Source: Pseudomonadota bacterium (GTDB taxonomy: Bacteria > Desulfobacterota > Desulfobulbia > Desulfobulbales > JAGXFP01). From it: a DNA stretch of 5,830 nt. The stretch covers positions 1-5,830 of the forward strand of contig DAOVJK010000208.1 of NCBI GenBank assembly GCA_030673265.1, in the 5' to 3' direction. A program made the position numbers and the translations under genes. This document shows, in pieces, positions 5,077 to 5,830 of the stretch (positions within the stretch are counted from its first letter, which is position 1; every line of letters starts with the position of its first letter). The notes beneath the pieces are model-generated. The model worked only from the letters and a program-made list of their open reading frames with translations. It searched no databases and was not told the DNA's origin.

Positions 5077-5830
5077 TAATTTTCAACTCGTTTAGCCGCA
5101 ATCTCACCAAGTTCACGAGAACGCCTGGTGGCCGCCTCAACCGCATCCATTATTATACCCTGGAACCCGGCTCTTTCCATTTCATGAAGACCGGCAATGG
5201 TAGTGCCACCCGGTGAAGTAACCATGGCCCGTAAATCAGCTGGATGTTTGCCAGTCTCAATTGCCAACTTCACCGAACCCAATACCGTCTGCAAAGCAAG
5301 GGTTTCGGCAACGTCCCGATTGAGACCGACTTTGACTCCGCTATCGATCAAGGCTTCAATAAAAGAGAACACATAGGCGGGACCGCTACCGCTCAAGCCG
5401 GTTACAGCATCTATTTCAGCCTCACTAAGAACCACACTCTTACCGACAGCATCGAAAATGGCCGTAGCGGTTTTCAAGTCATCATCATTAGCCAGACTAC
5501 CGCCACAAAGGGCGGCGGCGCCTTCCATTATCAGCGCCGGTGTATTGGGCATCACCCGAACCAGCCGACAATCACAGCCGGCAAGGCTTGACTCCAAAAC
5601 GTCAAGAGAAACACCGGCAGCAATTGAGATCACCAGTTGTTTCTTATGAAAATGCGCCCTCCTGCTCTGCAAAAGAGCGGATACTACCTGAGGTTTAACC
5701 GCCAAAACAACAATTTCACAATCAACCAACCCAGCAGAGTCTTCAACCACATTAACTTTATACAACTTCGCCAACAGTTGCCTGCGATCCTCGGCCGAGT
5801 CAACCGCGATGATTTGCTCTGCAGCAAAAA
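5076..5830 (-). CDS. proC: Pyrroline-5-carboxylate reductase (N-terminus outside window)
   Basis: The minus strand is open to the window edge, giving 250 residues. The family is about 265-275, so roughly 20-25 N-terminal residues, including the first glycine-rich nucleotide loop, are missing. ProC is a cytoplasmic oxidoreductase reducing 1-pyrroline-5-carboxylate to L-proline with NADPH, the last step of proline synthesis. In visible-residue numbering: LAVKPQ at 42-47 closes the Rossmann fold, MPNTPA is at 93-98, LSGSGPAY at 145-152 starts the all-helical dimerisation domain, and SPGGTT at 205-210 is the conserved active-site signature. The frame can be read upstream of an internal TTG at 5774 as FAAEQIIAVDSAEDRRQ, which is family-like, so that TTG is not the start. 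The stop overlaps the nadK start by one base, indicating an operon. Confidence 0.95.
   Translation of the reverse strand, partial: FAAEQIIAVDSAEDRRQLLAKLYKVNVVEDSAGLVDCEIVVLAVKPQVVSALLQSRRAHFHKKQLVISIAAGVSLDVLESSLAGCDCRLVRVMPNTPALIMEGAAALCGGSLANDDDLKTATAIFDAVGKSVVLSEAEIDAVTGLSGSGPAYVFSFIEALIDSGVKVGLNRDVAETLALQTVLGSVKLAIETGKHPADLRAMVTSPGGTTIAGLHEMERAGFQGIIMDAVEAATRRSRELGEIAAKRVEN

Overview
The window is ordinary chromosomal housekeeping DNA. It probably comes from a Desulfobacterota (former Deltaproteobacteria) bacterium of moderate G+C, possibly near the Desulfobulbales. This placement is an inference from recall: the PilT N-terminus (MAQIDAFFKLMNEQGASDLH) looks like deltaproteobacterial PilT, and PilT, an NtrC-type regulator and a DUF948/YtxH pair are familiar neighbours in that phylum. 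No mobile element, CRISPR array, rRNA or tRNA was seen.

Layout from left to right. (1) The 5' part of pilT, the type IV pilus retraction ATPase, lies on the minus strand and runs off the left edge. (2) A 258-bp A/T-rich divergent spacer holds a perfect 15-bp palindrome between two candidate back-to-back promoters. (3) A plus-strand PHP-family phosphoesterase (RNase AM / TrpH-like) most likely starts at a TTG at 904. (4) A 164-bp spacer contains a strong inverted repeat with 9-bp arms bracketing a perfect TATAAT. (5) A complete NtrC-family sigma-54 response regulator follows (receiver, AAA+ with GAFTGA, Fis-type helix-turn-helix), with no kinase in view. (6) A 221-bp spacer carries a candidate extended -10 promoter and an upstream dyad. 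(7) A two-gene cassette encodes a DUF948 single-pass membrane protein and a YtxH-domain protein, overlapping by 8 nt. (8) On the minus strand, proC (5' end outside the window) and nadK are coupled through a TAATG junction. nadK converges on the YtxH gene with a single base between the two stop codons.

Functionally, proC and nadK form a plausible metabolic pair: NAD kinase makes NADP+, and pyrroline-5-carboxylate reductase consumes NADPH. The DUF948/YtxH pair looks like a small inner-membrane or envelope stress module of unknown role. The response regulator is an orphan here and its targets cannot be read from the window, because no convincing -24/-12 promoter was found. No new multi-gene system is evident. 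The most useful leads are the regulatory dyads and the poorly characterised DUF948-YtxH pair.
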